DNA of 64,000 bases, taken from the NCBI GenBank assembly GCA_947176375.1, contig CAMWQM010000005.1, positions 22,959-86,958 of the forward strand, in the 5' to 3' direction. Below are positions 29,535-39,719 of the stretch, piece after piece (position 1 is the first letter of the stretch; each line of letters opens with the position of its first letter). The position numbers and the translations under genes are program-made. The notes under the pieces were generated by a model, which saw only the letters and a list, made by a program, of their open reading frames with translations, did not search any database and was not told where the DNA came from. Origin of the DNA: an uncultured Helicobacteraceae bacterium. GTDB taxonomy: Bacteria > Campylobacterota > Campylobacteria > Campylobacterales > Helicobacteraceae.

Positions 29535-30903
29535 TGCTAACTATACTAAAGCTTAAATTTAATATCTCACTATGCGACTTGATATAAGAGTTTAACTCCC
29601 CAAGGCTTAATTTCTTAATCTTTTGAGCCAAAATTTCATCATAATTTAGTGGAAGATTCCTAGTAAAATTGATATATTTTTGATTAATTCTTTGAGAGAG
29701 CGTCTCCTGACTTAATACTCTTGAGCCTAAAATATAAGCTTTTGCGTCATCTAGCTCCTTTTGTGTTACTCCATTTTTCACAAAATTTGCAATCACTTGT
29801 TTTACTACTTTGATTGCCTCATCTTTATTTTCGAGCTTCGTTTGTAAATATCCACTTGTGTAGCTTGTAGTATTATTTATCACATTATAAGCATACGCAG
29901 AATAGGCAAGTCCTCGCTTCACTCGCACCTCTTCCATAATCCTAGAGCCAAATCCACTTCCCCCTAGAATAAAACTCATAACCTGTGCTTTGTGCAAACT
30001 ACTCTCATAATCCTCAAAATTAAATGGGGAAGCAAAATAAATAAATGCCTGTTTTGTATCAAGCTTCACATCCTCACTTTTTGGCGTGGAGATTGGATAA
30101 TATTTTTTATTTTGATATTTCTTGCCATTTGGAAGTTTTTTTAAAATACTAATTAATTTTGGCTCTAACTTTTGAATATCTATATCCCCACCCACAATCA
30201 AAACTACATTATCTAATATAAAAGTATTTTTTATATAATCCTCTACATTATCTAAATCTATATCCTCAATAGAAACAATATCTCCCAAAGAACCATTTTC
30301 AAGTGGAGTGCCGCTAAAAATTAGTTTATTTAGATTGCGCCCTGCAATGTAATCAAAATTATTTTCATTACTTAAAATGTAGCTAGTTAGGTTGAGTTTA
30401 GTTTGCTTTAGCGCTTCCTTGCTTAAATTTGGATCACTTAAAAGCTCTTCTAAAAGCTCTAGGGCTTTATCCTCTTTCTCTTTCAAAAACTCTATACTAA
30501 ATTTTAGATTCTCAATCCCATTTGAAACACTAAGATTTATCGCATTAGATTCTAGCTCATTTGCAAATCCTATCTCACCTCTTTTTTTACTCCCACGCTC
30601 TAAAATATCTGCACTAAAACTTGAGAGCGAAGTTTTAGTTTCATTTACATAGCCTCCACCATTAAAAATAAGCCCAACAAAGCCAATAGGAAGCATTGAT
30701 GAGCTCTCATAAATTAGTGGAATCTTTACATCTTTAACCTCAATATATTTTAAACTTATAGCATTGTTACTCATACTTTCCCTTTGTATTTGTTTTGTTT
30801 GTAGATTTTTTTGTAAATTCTTATCTTTCAAAGCCACACTTTGGAGATTTTCTCCTTGCAATAAGCCAAATAAAACCAAAATAAAAAGAATATTTTTTAT
30901 CAT
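29527..30903 (-). CDS. M16-family peptidase-like protein lacking the zinc motif
   Basis: A 458-residue secreted protein (signal peptide in residues 1-17) of the insulinase/M16 fold: GFVGLIFNGGGYVNE, VLIVGGDID, and the C-terminal RVKRGLAYSAYAY loop. The HxxEH zinc site expected after the first strands is absent; ADILERGSKKRG stands in its place. It is therefore probably the non-catalytic M16 partner type. It is the positional equivalent of the H. pylori M16 gene beside mqnC and bamA. The active partner is not in the window. Confidence 0.85.
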   Translation of the reverse strand: MIKNILFILVLFGLLQGENLQSVALKDKNLQKNLQTKQIQRESMSNNAISLKYIEVKDVKIPLIYESSSMLPIGFVGLIFNGGGYVNETKTSLSSFSADILERGSKKRGEIGFANELESNAINLSVSNGIENLKFSIEFLKEKEDKALELLEELLSDPNLSKEALKQTKLNLTSYILSNENNFDYIAGRNLNKLIFSGTPLENGSLGDIVSIEDIDLDNVEDYIKNTFILDNVVLIVGGDIDIQKLEPKLISILKKLPNGKKYQNKKYYPISTPKSEDVKLDTKQAFIYFASPFNFEDYESSLHKAQVMSFILGGSGFGSRIMEEVRVKRGLAYSAYAYNVINNTTSYTSGYLQTKLENKDEAIKVVKQVIANFVKNGVTQKELDDAKAYILGSRVLSQETLSQRINQKYINFTRNLPLNYDEILAQKIKKLSLGELNSYIKSHSEILNLSFSIVSNE

Positions 30904-30920
30904 TTTTTACTCCTTAATTT

Positions 30921-31967
30921 TTAACACATTTTTAAAATATTATAAGCAGTATCTCTAATAGCAGGAATTTCCCCTGCATCACGGATTACTTTTATCATTT
31001 CATTTGTATTCATAGAATTTCTTGCCCCTGCACTTGCTACGACATTTTCCTCCATCATTGTGCTACCTAAATCATTTGCCCCAAAACTAAGCGCTAACTG
31101 CCCCACATATGAGCCTTGAGTAACCCAAGAGCTTTGAATATTTTTAAAATTATCCAAATAGATTCTAGAAGCTGCTAAAAGCCTTAGATATCTATTTGAA
31201 GAGGCTTTTTGTAAATGCGGAAACTCTCTTTTAAGTGGTGTATTATCTGGCTGAAAACTCCACAAAATAAAGGCTCTAAAACCATTTGTCTCATCTTGCA
31301 AATCTCTAATTAAATTAAAATGCTCGACTACATCTTTTGTCTCCTCTACACTGCCAAACATCATTGTAGCAGTTGTTTTGATATCCAAATAATGCGCCTC
31401 TCTATGCACATTAATCCACTCTTTTGAATCTAGTTTTTTTGGAGCGATTATATCTCTAATTCTATCATTTAAAATCTCCGCTCCAGCTCCTGGAATGGAG
31501 CTTAATCCAGCATTTTTAAGAGCTTGCAAAGTCTCTTTAATGCTGCATTTAGAAATTTTGGCAATATAATCAATCTCAATCGCAGAAAAGCCGTGAATTG
31601 TAATATCTGGATATTTTTTATGGATATGGCTAACCAAACTCTCATACCATTCTAATTGCAAAGTCGGATGAACGCCCCCCTGAAAGAGAATCTGAGTGCC
31701 ACCAATTTCGATTAATTCATCAATCTTTTTATCAATCTCATCAAAGCTTAAAATATAAGCGTCCTCCTCATTTATACGCCGCTTAAACGCACAGAATTTG
31801 CAATCGACCCAACAAATATTTGTATAATTAATATTCCTATCAATAACAAATGTAGTGATATTATCACTATGAAGCTCTTTTTTAACACTATATGCTCTCT
31901 TGCCTAAATCTTTTAATGAGGTATTCTCTATCTCTTCTATAATTTTTTCTTTGCTTATTCTTTTCAT
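30921..31967 (-). CDS. mqnC: Dehypoxanthine futalosine cyclase
   Basis: Radical SAM enzyme of the futalosine menaquinone pathway, the route used by Campylobacterota. The cluster motif is CWVDCKFCAF (CxxxCxxC), with GGTQILFQGGVHPTL and IPGAGAEILNDRIRDII typical of MqnC. 348 residues. The organism would respire on menaquinone made this way; this makes the pathway a known narrow target in Helicobacter. Confidence 0.95.
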   Translation of the reverse strand: MKRISKEKIIEEIENTSLKDLGKRAYSVKKELHSDNITTFVIDRNINYTNICWVDCKFCAFKRRINEEDAYILSFDEIDKKIDELIEIGGTQILFQGGVHPTLQLEWYESLVSHIHKKYPDITIHGFSAIEIDYIAKISKCSIKETLQALKNAGLSSIPGAGAEILNDRIRDIIAPKKLDSKEWINVHREAHYLDIKTTATMMFGSVEETKDVVEHFNLIRDLQDETNGFRAFILWSFQPDNTPLKREFPHLQKASSNRYLRLLAASRIYLDNFKNIQSSWVTQGSYVGQLALSFGANDLGSTMMEENVVASAGARNSMNTNEMIKVIRDAGEIPAIRDTAYNILKMC

Positions 31968-31989
31968 ACTAATTAGCCTTTAAAATTTT

Positions 31990-34254
31990 TTAGAATCTAG
32001 TTCCCATAGTGAATTCAAATCTTGATACATCATCATAAGGTCGCGGATTTATTGCCCAAGGGATTACAAATACTAGCGGACCAATTGGGCTAACCCACTC
32101 TAGCGCGAGTCCAGCAGACATTCTAGGAAACTCATTAAATGTCTTTGCACCAACCATACCAAAGTCAAAAAATGCAGCAACTCGCATATTTATCGCCTCA
32201 ACCAAGCCATAGCTAATCTCAACAGAGTTAGTAAACATATAATTCCCGCCAACTCTTATAAGCCCCGTTGGGTCTCTAGGAGAGATAGAATAAGTCCTAT
32301 ATCCTCTCACACTACCAATACCACCCATATAAAAAGTATCTGTGATAGGCACACCTTTTTGTAATCCATCTTTATCACTGCCAATACCAAAAATAGAACC
32401 AATCTGTGCCTTATAACGTAATATTAAATCAAAATCAATAACATTTTTTAGATAATAATAAAGCCCTGTTTTTGCAAATAATTTTATATATTTTGCATCT
32501 CCGCCAAGTCCTGCAAACTCCGCACTAGCTTGAAGCGTAACTCCATTTTTAGGGAAATAGTAATCATCTGTATTATCAAAGTAGATTCCAGGCGTTAAAT
32601 AGCTCTTCAAGATTCCCTTTGGATAATAATATTTATATAAACCAGAGGTTATAGGATCATTATTGTAATAATCCACATCTATTTTTGTATTTGTCAAACC
32701 ATAAGTTAGATTTATACTTAATTCATCTGTGAGATTCCGCCCTACACTTATATTAAAGCCTATAGAATCCTCATAATAATCATAGTTTGCAAAATAACTT
32801 TTAAATATATTGATAGAGCCGCTATACTCAGAATCTAAGATTCTAGGATTTGTAAGCCCTATATTATACATTTGGGTATATTTACTCCAATTTATATACA
32901 ACTGCACTCCAACACCTGTGCCAAAGAGATTTCGCTCTTTAACAGAGCCATTTATCATAAACTTATCATAGCTTCCATAGCCAATCCCCGCCATAATCTC
33001 GCCTGTATTACCCTCACTCACTTCAACAAGCAGATTCATAGAATCTTCACTCGTTCTAATCTCACTAATATTTACTTTATCGAAGAATCCACTTCTACGC
33101 AGGGCATTCTCACTTTTTCTAACTTTTGTTACGCTGTAAATATCGCCAGGAGCAATTATAATCTCGCGTCTAACTATCCTATCACTACTATTTGTATTAC
33201 CTGTGATTATCACATCGCCTATACTTACTTTTTTGCCAATATCTATAATATAATTTACACCTACTAGCTTTTCATCTGTATTTTTATCTAAATCTGGGGC
33301 AATTCTAACAAAGGCATAGCCCTTATCCATAATATAAGATTTTAGATTCTCCATATCCTGCCTAATTGTTTGGATATTAAAAAATTCATCACTCTTTAGC
33401 TTTATCATATCTCTCAATTCATCAATATCAAATATGCCCTCTATATCATCATTTAAGATAATGTCAATGCCACTAACCTTATACCTCTCACCCTCAATCA
33501 CCTTATACATCAAAATCGCATCATAATTTGTAAAATCTGCACTCAAAAGTGGAGTGGAGACATTTGCATCAAGATAGCCTTTCTGCATATAAACATCTTG
33601 GATTCGTAAATTATCATATTCTAATTCTTTTGCTTTTAGCTCACCACTAGACCACCACGGAAGCCATCCTAACCAACTATGCCTTTCTCTATTTGCACTA
33701 AAAGATTCTAATTCACTTTTATCTAGTGTGGCACCCTCATAGTAGGATTTTCTAATGATAATATTCTCACCTTTATTTACATTAAAAATAATATTTATAG
33801 AATCTTCAATTCTTACATTACTAACCTCAACTACAGAGCCATACAAGCCCTTTTCCTCCAACGCATTAATTATTACTTCTTTTGCATAATTTTCTTTGTA
33901 AATATCATAAATATCGCCTTTTTTAAGATTAATCAGCCTTGTGATTTCCTCTGTCTCGCTTTCATTTCCATAGCCTTTAACTTCTATATTACTAATGCTG
34001 GGCTTTTCTTTAAAATGAAAAGTTAAAATTCCATTCTCAAAACTAGCATAAACATCATCAAAATAATCCTGCCTATAAAATGCGATAATTGCCTCATTTA
34101 GCTTTTTATCATCTAAATTATCGCCAACTTTAATATTAGCAATCTCATTTGCTATTAAATCTGACATTCTAATTAAACCATCATATTTAATCGATTTGAT
34201 CTCTAATGCCTGTGAGAGCGAAAAAAATATAAATATTAATAAAAAAATTCTCAT
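31990..34254 (-). CDS. bamA: Outer membrane protein assembly factor BamA
   Basis: Inserts beta-barrel proteins into the outer membrane. Signal peptide (1-16), POTRA domains over about residues 17-400, then a 16-strand barrel. The conserved lid-loop motif VRGYRT (GSVRGYRTYSI) is visible, and the chain ends in the expected aromatic-rich strand FEFTMGTRF. 754 residues. Its -10 box is at 34294-34299. It would assemble the autotransporter encoded at 46-49.5 kb. Confidence 0.93.
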   Translation of the reverse strand: MRIFLLIFIFFSLSQALEIKSIKYDGLIRMSDLIANEIANIKVGDNLDDKKLNEAIIAFYRQDYFDDVYASFENGILTFHFKEKPSISNIEVKGYGNESETEEITRLINLKKGDIYDIYKENYAKEVIINALEEKGLYGSVVEVSNVRIEDSINIIFNVNKGENIIIRKSYYEGATLDKSELESFSANRERHSWLGWLPWWSSGELKAKELEYDNLRIQDVYMQKGYLDANVSTPLLSADFTNYDAILMYKVIEGERYKVSGIDIILNDDIEGIFDIDELRDMIKLKSDEFFNIQTIRQDMENLKSYIMDKGYAFVRIAPDLDKNTDEKLVGVNYIIDIGKKVSIGDVIITGNTNSSDRIVRREIIIAPGDIYSVTKVRKSENALRRSGFFDKVNISEIRTSEDSMNLLVEVSEGNTGEIMAGIGYGSYDKFMINGSVKERNLFGTGVGVQLYINWSKYTQMYNIGLTNPRILDSEYSGSINIFKSYFANYDYYEDSIGFNISVGRNLTDELSINLTYGLTNTKIDVDYYNNDPITSGLYKYYYPKGILKSYLTPGIYFDNTDDYYFPKNGVTLQASAEFAGLGGDAKYIKLFAKTGLYYYLKNVIDFDLILRYKAQIGSIFGIGSDKDGLQKGVPITDTFYMGGIGSVRGYRTYSISPRDPTGLIRVGGNYMFTNSVEISYGLVEAINMRVAAFFDFGMVGAKTFNEFPRMSAGLALEWVSPIGPLVFVIPWAINPRPYDDVSRFEFTMGTRF

Positions 34255-34293
34255 ACTAAAAATATGCCTTAAAGTCCTAAAAAATAAATTTGT

Positions 34294-34299
34294 ATTATA
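34294..34299 (-). promoter_or_regulatory. -10 box for bamA
   Basis: TATAAT on the minus strand, 40 bases before the bamA ATG, in the 112-base spacer shared with tyrA. Confidence 0.45.
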
Positions 34300-34316
34300 C
34301 TTTAAATATATTAGAT

Positions 34317-34322
34317 TATAAT
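34317..34322 (+). promoter_or_regulatory. -10 box for tyrA
   Basis: TATAAT 45 bases before the tyrA ATG, back to back with the bamA box. Confidence 0.45.
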
Positions 34323-34366
34323 TTTATCCTTTAAATTTTAGAAAAATATGCAAGGATTACATAGCA

Positions 34367-35209
34367 ATGAATGAAGGAAAAATTAGAGTAGGAATAGTTG
34401 GGCTAGGGCTTATGGGTGGCTCACTTGGATTAGCACTCAAAGAAAGCGGAATTTGCTCTGCGATAATTGGCGATGATTTAAATCAAGTCCATAGACGACA
34501 GGCTCTAGCACTCGGGCTTGTAGATGAATGTTTAGATATGAATGGGATCTTAGAGTGTGATGTTATTTTCCTCTGTACACCTGTAAATGCAATTGTTGAA
34601 ATAATTAAAAATATTAAATCCTTAAAGCCAAATCAAATGGTAATAGACTTTGGCGGAGTGAAAAGTGAGATAATAAAAGCAATTCCAAAAAAATTAAGAA
34701 AGAATTTTTTGAGTTTACACCCTATGTGTGGGACGGAGAATTTCGGCCCAAAAGCGGCTTTTAGGGATTTGTATAAAAATCAAATTATGATTTTTGTTGA
34801 TATTAATGATAGCGGAAAGACACAGGTAGAACTTGCAAGGGAAATTTGTATAAAACTTGGAATGAATATCGTAAAAATGGATAGCAAGAGCCACGATACG
34901 CACACAGCATTTATCAGTCATATGCCGCATATCTTAAGCTATGCCTTGGCAAATAGCGTGCTAGAGCAGGAAAATCCACAAGATATTGTAGCAATCGCTG
35001 GTGGTGGCTTCAAATCAATGAGTAGAATCTCAAAAAGTAGTGGGACAATGTGGTCAGCAATCGCAAAACAAAATAAAAATGAAATACTAAAAGCAATAAA
35101 AGCATTTCAAAAAGAGCTAGAAATTGCGACAAAACTAATACAAAAAGATGATTTTAGCAGCCTAAAAGAATGGATGGATAGCGCAAATAGATTGCGAGAG
35201 ATTATATAA
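34367..35209 (+). CDS. tyrA: Prephenate dehydrogenase
   Basis: Oxidative decarboxylation of prephenate to 4-hydroxyphenylpyruvate in tyrosine synthesis. Rossmann start VGIVGLGLMGGSLGLAL, LHPMCGTENFGP with the catalytic His, and DTHTAFISHMPHILSYALAN are characteristic. 280 residues, single-domain without chorismate mutase or ACT. Monocistronic, followed by a long gene-free stretch. Confidence 0.93.
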   Translation: MNEGKIRVGIVGLGLMGGSLGLALKESGICSAIIGDDLNQVHRRQALALGLVDECLDMNGILECDVIFLCTPVNAIVEIIKNIKSLKPNQMVIDFGGVKSEIIKAIPKKLRKNFLSLHPMCGTENFGPKAAFRDLYKNQIMIFVDINDSGKTQVELAREICIKLGMNIVKMDSKSHDTHTAFISHMPHILSYALANSVLEQENPQDIVAIAGGGFKSMSRISKSSGTMWSAIAKQNKNEILKAIKAFQKELEIATKLIQKDDFSSLKEWMDSANRLREII

Positions 35210-35940
35210 AACAAAAGATTGTTTTAAAGATTATCTTGCTTGTTTATCATACTTTTTTAAATTAGAACCTTATCTTTGTTTTAAACTAAAATGGAGACTT
35301 TATTAAATAAAATTTATAACTTAATTAATAAAGTAGATTGATTATTTTCAAAAGCTTAAATCAGCCAATAGTGCCTATTAAAACAAATCTGTCAAAGCAA
35401 AAACAAGCCAAAAATTTATTTAATTTTAGATTTGACTTGTTTTGCAATTTTAGGAAAATAGATTCCAAATATAAAAATTTAGATTCTTAATATTTTTTAA
35501 CATTGAAAATAAAAAAAATCTCAAAATAATGCAGAATTTAGCTTAATCTTAAAAGTAATAGCTTTTAGATTCTAAATTAGTTATAGATTTTTACTATCTT
35601 TTGTAATCATCTCCCCCAAATCTCTAAAACTTTTATAAAGAACAATAAAGAAATATTTGTGTGATAAAATGCGAACAAAGCCACTAGCAAATATAGTTTT
35701 TTGTCTTGTTAATAAAGATTCTAGGGAATGTTTAGAGAAAACCATATAAAACAAAATAAAGAAATTTAAAATCTCCAAGCTAGTCTAAAATAAAAATAGA
35801 ATCTTATTTCAATATAAACAATAATTCAGCCTAATAACTCTTGAGATTCTTTTTAAAATATATTATTTAGAATCCTCTGTATAAAACAAATCTAATCTAT
35901 TAGAATCTCTAAAAACTACTTCTAAATGCTATTTTTATTC
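35210..35940. other. Intergenic region with decayed coding repeat
   Basis: No intact gene in 730 bases. It holds repeat copy B, which still gives a 65-residue open frame (35581-35778, minus) unlikely to be a gene in itself, and several AGATTCT/AGAATCT words (for example near 35480 and 35799). Confidence 0.5.
35618..35741 (-). repeat. Dispersed degenerate coding repeat, copy B
   Basis: The best preserved copy: the minus strand reads LLTRQKTIFASGFVRILSHK followed by YFFIVLYKSFRDLGEM. It aligns in protein and DNA with copy A (ILPHKYFLIVFYK). The G5 run at the LGE codons corresponds to the G9 tract of copy A. Confidence 0.6.
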
Positions 35941-37212
35941 TTAAAAAATAATATTTATAGCTTTAATTCTATCAAGCAAAGAACTGCTAGAATTATCTAT
36001 ATCAATCCTACTTAATTTTGGATTTAGCGTTGTTATTGACACTCTGCTTAAAATTTCAATCCCATCACTAGAGCCAACTCCCCACACAGCGTGCATTACA
36101 ATCGGCTCATTTTCCACCACGCCAAGATATAGCATTATATGCCCTTTTAGCCAAATGATTGTCCTAAAGGGAATGGCATATTCTTTGATAAATTGAATTT
36201 TATCTTCATTATCCTGCGGAAGTGCCATATATTTACTATTTTTACGAATTTTGCCAAAATCAGCTTGTGCTAGAGAATTCCTAGGAAGCCAGATTCCAAT
36301 ATTAGCAAAAATATCTCTAATAAAGCTAGAGCAATCCCTAAGCTCATACATTCCGCCCCAGCCATAGTTTTGCACCCCTATTTTATCAGCCACATTTGCA
36401 ATAGATTTTTGATTAGGAGGTAGCGGAAAAGTGCTAAATTTATCTTTAGGGATTTTTATTTTAATCCTCTTTGCATAGCCCCTCAAATCCCTTTGATAAA
36501 TGTAGATAGAATCTCCTTTGCCCTCAAGTAGCATTCCAATCCTTGCATTTTGCACAAATAAATTATTATGATAAAGAGGGATTCTATCTTCTAATGGGAG
36601 CAGAAAATCCCTATTTTTTCTAATTATTTTTGCTATTTTTTTATCTACAAATGCCACTTCATCACTTTTAACCCAGCCAGAGACAAAGGAGCTTTGAATT
36701 AAAAGCCATTCTTTTGAAGTATCTCTATGAAGAACAATAATAGGCGTAAATGCAAAAATTAGCGAATTTTGCCATCTATCAAATGGATAGCCATCAATTT
36801 TAGAATATCTAGGCTTAATAGTTGGCAAGGTGCGAACATTTGCGGTCTTTACCATAATAGCTTTTTGCCGCATACTAGGATAGTTTTCCAAATCCATAGT
36901 TTTTGCAATATTTTCAAAAAAGTCTTTTTCTATCTTGCGTTTAGATTCATCATACCCATCTTTTTCCTTCAGCCCCCAAAACATTATATCACTAGGCGAT
37001 GGCATAAAATCCTTATCCCAAATGCTAAAATATTGATCTAAATACTCACTTTTTAGCTCCTTTAATATAGTCTTATCAATTTTACTATCAAATTCGCTAA
37101 CATAATCACCTGCATTTTGAGAAAGATTTGTTTGAATATTTGGATTTGTTAAATCCTCCTTAATTGCACAACCACTAAAGATTAAAATACAAAAAATAAT
37201 AATTTTATACAA
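35941..37212 (-). CDS. NlpC/P60 lipoprotein with SH3 domain
   Basis: A 423-residue lipoprotein (signal ending in FSGCAI lipobox). The central part (about 110-190) has SH3-like segments (ANVRTLPTIKPRY, FVSGWVKSDEVAFV) that bind cell wall. The C-terminal NlpC/P60 domain shows the catalytic Cys in LRDCSSFIRDIF and a His in LKGHIMLYLG. It should hydrolyse peptide bonds in peptidoglycan stems at the cell surface or periplasm. Single gene divergent from the metallophosphoesterase. Confidence 0.85.
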   Translation of the reverse strand: MYKIIIFCILIFSGCAIKEDLTNPNIQTNLSQNAGDYVSEFDSKIDKTILKELKSEYLDQYFSIWDKDFMPSPSDIMFWGLKEKDGYDESKRKIEKDFFENIAKTMDLENYPSMRQKAIMVKTANVRTLPTIKPRYSKIDGYPFDRWQNSLIFAFTPIIVLHRDTSKEWLLIQSSFVSGWVKSDEVAFVDKKIAKIIRKNRDFLLPLEDRIPLYHNNLFVQNARIGMLLEGKGDSIYIYQRDLRGYAKRIKIKIPKDKFSTFPLPPNQKSIANVADKIGVQNYGWGGMYELRDCSSFIRDIFANIGIWLPRNSLAQADFGKIRKNSKYMALPQDNEDKIQFIKEYAIPFRTIIWLKGHIMLYLGVVENEPIVMHAVWGVGSSDGIEILSRVSITTLNPKLSRIDIDNSSSSLLDRIKAINIIF

Positions 37213-37282
37213 GATTTTTTCCTTAAATTTTTAATTTTTTTGATATATTTTCAATTCCAAACTTTTTAGAAGTGGTATTATA

Positions 37283-38374
37283 ATGAATTTTTTTATAATT
37301 GCATTATGTGTATTTATATTATTTCATATTGTTGGATATTATGGCTTAATAAGGCATATCTCACAAAAGCCAAAGGTTAAGTTTCTTAGTGGAATCTTAA
37401 CACTACTTAACTGCCTTCTTGTTGTGTGTTTTGTAGCCATTTTGATAGTCTTAAGAGTAGATTTTCCTAGATTTGTCATTTTAATTTTATCATTATTTAT
37501 TTTATCGGCTGTGCTTTTCTTTGGCTTTGGGGTGATAAATGCAATTTTATTGCTAATTTTTAGAAAATCAAAGGAAAAAAGAATCTTAATTTCTAGGATT
37601 ATGCTTATAATAACTAGCATTTGCTTTGTTTTTTCTATCTTTAATGCCGCTATAATGCCACAACTCACCACACAAGAGATTTTAATCCCTAACCTAAAGC
37701 AAGAAATGACAATTCTAATGATTTCAGATCTGCACCTCTCAAAATTTATAAGCAAGGAAAAAGTTAGCAAAATTATAGATTTAGCAAATTCCACAAATCC
37801 GGATATAATTGTGCTTGTGGGCGATATAATCGATGCAAAAGAAAGTGAGATAAGAGAATTTTTGCCATATTTAGAAAAATTGAGGGCAAAAAATGGAGTG
37901 TATTTTACACTCGGCAACCACGAATTTATTTTCAATGTTGATAAAAGTCTGGAGTTAATACAATCTCTTCCAAATGTGGAAATTTTACTTAATTCTAGCG
38001 TTGTAATTGATGATAATATTAATTTAATTGGTATTAGCGATTTAAGTGGGAGAAGGAGAGGATATTTAGAGCCAGATATTGACCTTGCGATGAGTAAGAT
38101 AAATAAGAATTTGCCTAGTATTGTTTTATCGCACCAACCAAATATGATTTATGAAATGCCAAATAATATAGATTTGATGTTAAGCGGGCATACGCACGGC
38201 GGACAAATATTCCCATTTAGTATTGCTGTTTATTTTGCAAATCCATTTCTCTATGGGCTAAAAAGCATAGATAATAAACGGCTCTACATCTCGCAGGGTG
38301 CAAGTCTTGCTGTTACTTTTGGCAGACTTGGCTCTAGGGCTGAAATAAATCTAATAACGCTAAAAATGATATAA
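37283..38374 (+). CDS. Membrane-anchored metallophosphoesterase
   Basis: A 363-residue protein with four hydrophobic segments in the first 140 residues and a calcineurin-like domain: MISDLHLS, VGDIID, LGNHEF, LSHQP and SGHTHGGQ, all five metal-site blocks. Related proteins (YaeI type) act at the membrane, some on lipid phosphates; substrate unknown. H. pylori has a similar gene. It is followed 28 bases later by the SIMPL-like gene. Confidence 0.88.
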   Translation: MNFFIIALCVFILFHIVGYYGLIRHISQKPKVKFLSGILTLLNCLLVVCFVAILIVLRVDFPRFVILILSLFILSAVLFFGFGVINAILLLIFRKSKEKRILISRIMLIITSICFVFSIFNAAIMPQLTTQEILIPNLKQEMTILMISDLHLSKFISKEKVSKIIDLANSTNPDIIVLVGDIIDAKESEIREFLPYLEKLRAKNGVYFTLGNHEFIFNVDKSLELIQSLPNVEILLNSSVVIDDNINLIGISDLSGRRRGYLEPDIDLAMSKINKNLPSIVLSHQPNMIYEMPNNIDLMLSGHTHGGQIFPFSIAVYFANPFLYGLKSIDNKRLYISQGASLAVTFGRLGSRAEINLITLKMI

Positions 38375-38402
38375 TTTCAAATTTAATTTTTAAGGAGAAG
38401 CA

Positions 38403-39176
38403 ATGAAAAAGATAAATTTTTTACTATTTAGTGGAATCTTAATTATAAGCCTTGCTAATGCAAAAGATGAAAGCAGAATGCAAGAATCTCAAAATAATGG
38501 AATTAATATCTCAAAGTCTTTTGAAGTGCGAGACAAACTAAAACCTAGCTTTTTATTCTCTACGATTAGGATTGAAAGCTCATCAAAACTTCGCAATATA
38601 GGCGAACTAAAAGATGAGACTAGAGCAAATATCACAACCACTTTAAATAACATAATTCAAGAGAGCAAAAAGTATGAGATTTGCAAAGGTGGGAGTTATT
38701 CAATTGATCCAATAATAAGCCACAAAGACGATAAAAGAAGAACTATCGGGCAGGAAGTAAGGTTCAATATGGATTGCAAATTTAGTGAAAATGAAGATTT
38801 AGCCACATATAACGAGCTTTTAAAAAGCATAAATCAAATAATTGCAAAAAATAATCTACTAGCTTTGCCACAGCCACAAGTGAGTTCACAAATCACACAA
38901 GATGAAATTTCTGCTAAAAAAGAAAATATGTTTTTAGACTTTTTAAATAAGACAAAAGAGATTGAATCTAGTTACTCTAGCGGACTAAAACTTACTTGCA
39001 AAATTAATAAAATTTATGGTAGAGATGATTATATGCAAGGTTCTATGCCAAGAGTAGCGATGGCAAAAGGAATGTTAAATACTACGATGGAGTCAGATTC
39101 CACACATACAAAAGCTCCTATCATAGATGATGTCGATATTGCAATCAATGTCTATGTGGAGATGAATTGTAAATAA
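38403..39176 (+). CDS. Secreted SIMPL-like (DUF541) protein
   Basis: A 257-residue protein with a signal peptide (cleavage near ANA at about residue 20), an alpha/beta middle with two Cys pairs spread out (EICKGG, NMDCKF, LTCKIN, EMNCK), and a C-terminal half fitting the SIMPL pattern. Function of the family is unclear. The four Cys could form two periplasmic disulfides. AAGGAG precedes the ATG. Probably co-transcribed with the phosphoesterase. The family call is tentative. Confidence 0.6.
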   Translation: MKKINFLLFSGILIISLANAKDESRMQESQNNGINISKSFEVRDKLKPSFLFSTIRIESSSKLRNIGELKDETRANITTTLNNIIQESKKYEICKGGSYSIDPIISHKDDKRRTIGQEVRFNMDCKFSENEDLATYNELLKSINQIIAKNNLLALPQPQVSSQITQDEISAKKENMFLDFLNKTKEIESSYSSGLKLTCKINKIYGRDDYMQGSMPRVAMAKGMLNTTMESDSTHTKAPIIDDVDIAINVYVEMNCK

Positions 39177-39719
39177 TAAAATTAGAATCTAGGCTTTATT
39201 TTTAAGCAATGGGTTGTAATGTAGAGGCTAAAAGAAAGTATATTAAAAGAATTGTAAATCAAATCTTTGTAGTAACTTAAAACCTTAAACATCCCACAGC
39301 TTTCCTAAATCTTTTTACAAAAAAGACAATAAGGAATTTGTGTGGTGAAATTTTATAAGCCAATAGTAAACATTAGGTTTTTGTATATTTAAAAGGTTTA
39401 AAAGAGAGTATAGTGCAAAATGGGAGAAGCAAAAGAAAAAAGATTCCATTTAAATTTTTAAAATTAAGATTTAGATTCTACTTTAAAAATTGATTTAGCT
39501 CCACAAAATGGATTATTTTAAGCTTTGCTGTAAGCTAGAATCCATTTTTAGTTTCTAATAATATTCTTTGCCTAGCTTTAGATTTATTAGAAAAAGATTT
39601 TTAAAATAAAAATATGGAATCTAAAAAATTGAAATTCTAATCCCATAAATAATTTAAAAAATAATAAAACTTTAAAAACTAAGATTAAATTTTTGTAAAA
39701 TTTAATCTCAAAAAATAAA
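39177..39719. other. Intergenic region with decayed coding repeat
   Basis: No intact gene in 540 bases. It contains repeat copy C and AGATTCT/AGAATCT words (near 39184 and 39473). The rest is AT-rich with no recognised feature. Confidence 0.45.
39303..39415 (-). repeat. Dispersed degenerate coding repeat, copy C
   Basis: The minus strand reads LLLAYKISPHKFLIVFFVKR then FRKAVG, matching copies A and B at PHK-FLIV. DNA similarity extends upstream through a TACTCTC-TTTAA block shared with copy A. Confidence 0.55.

Noticed and set aside
35581..35778. A 65-residue minus-strand open frame as a gene
   Set aside because: It coincides with repeat copy B, has no clear ribosome site and is matched by three broken relatives, so it is treated as a coding relic.
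37277..37284. TATAAT overlapping the start of the metallophosphoesterase gene as a promoter
   Set aside because: Transcription from it would begin inside the gene; it is more likely a chance match at an AT-rich start.
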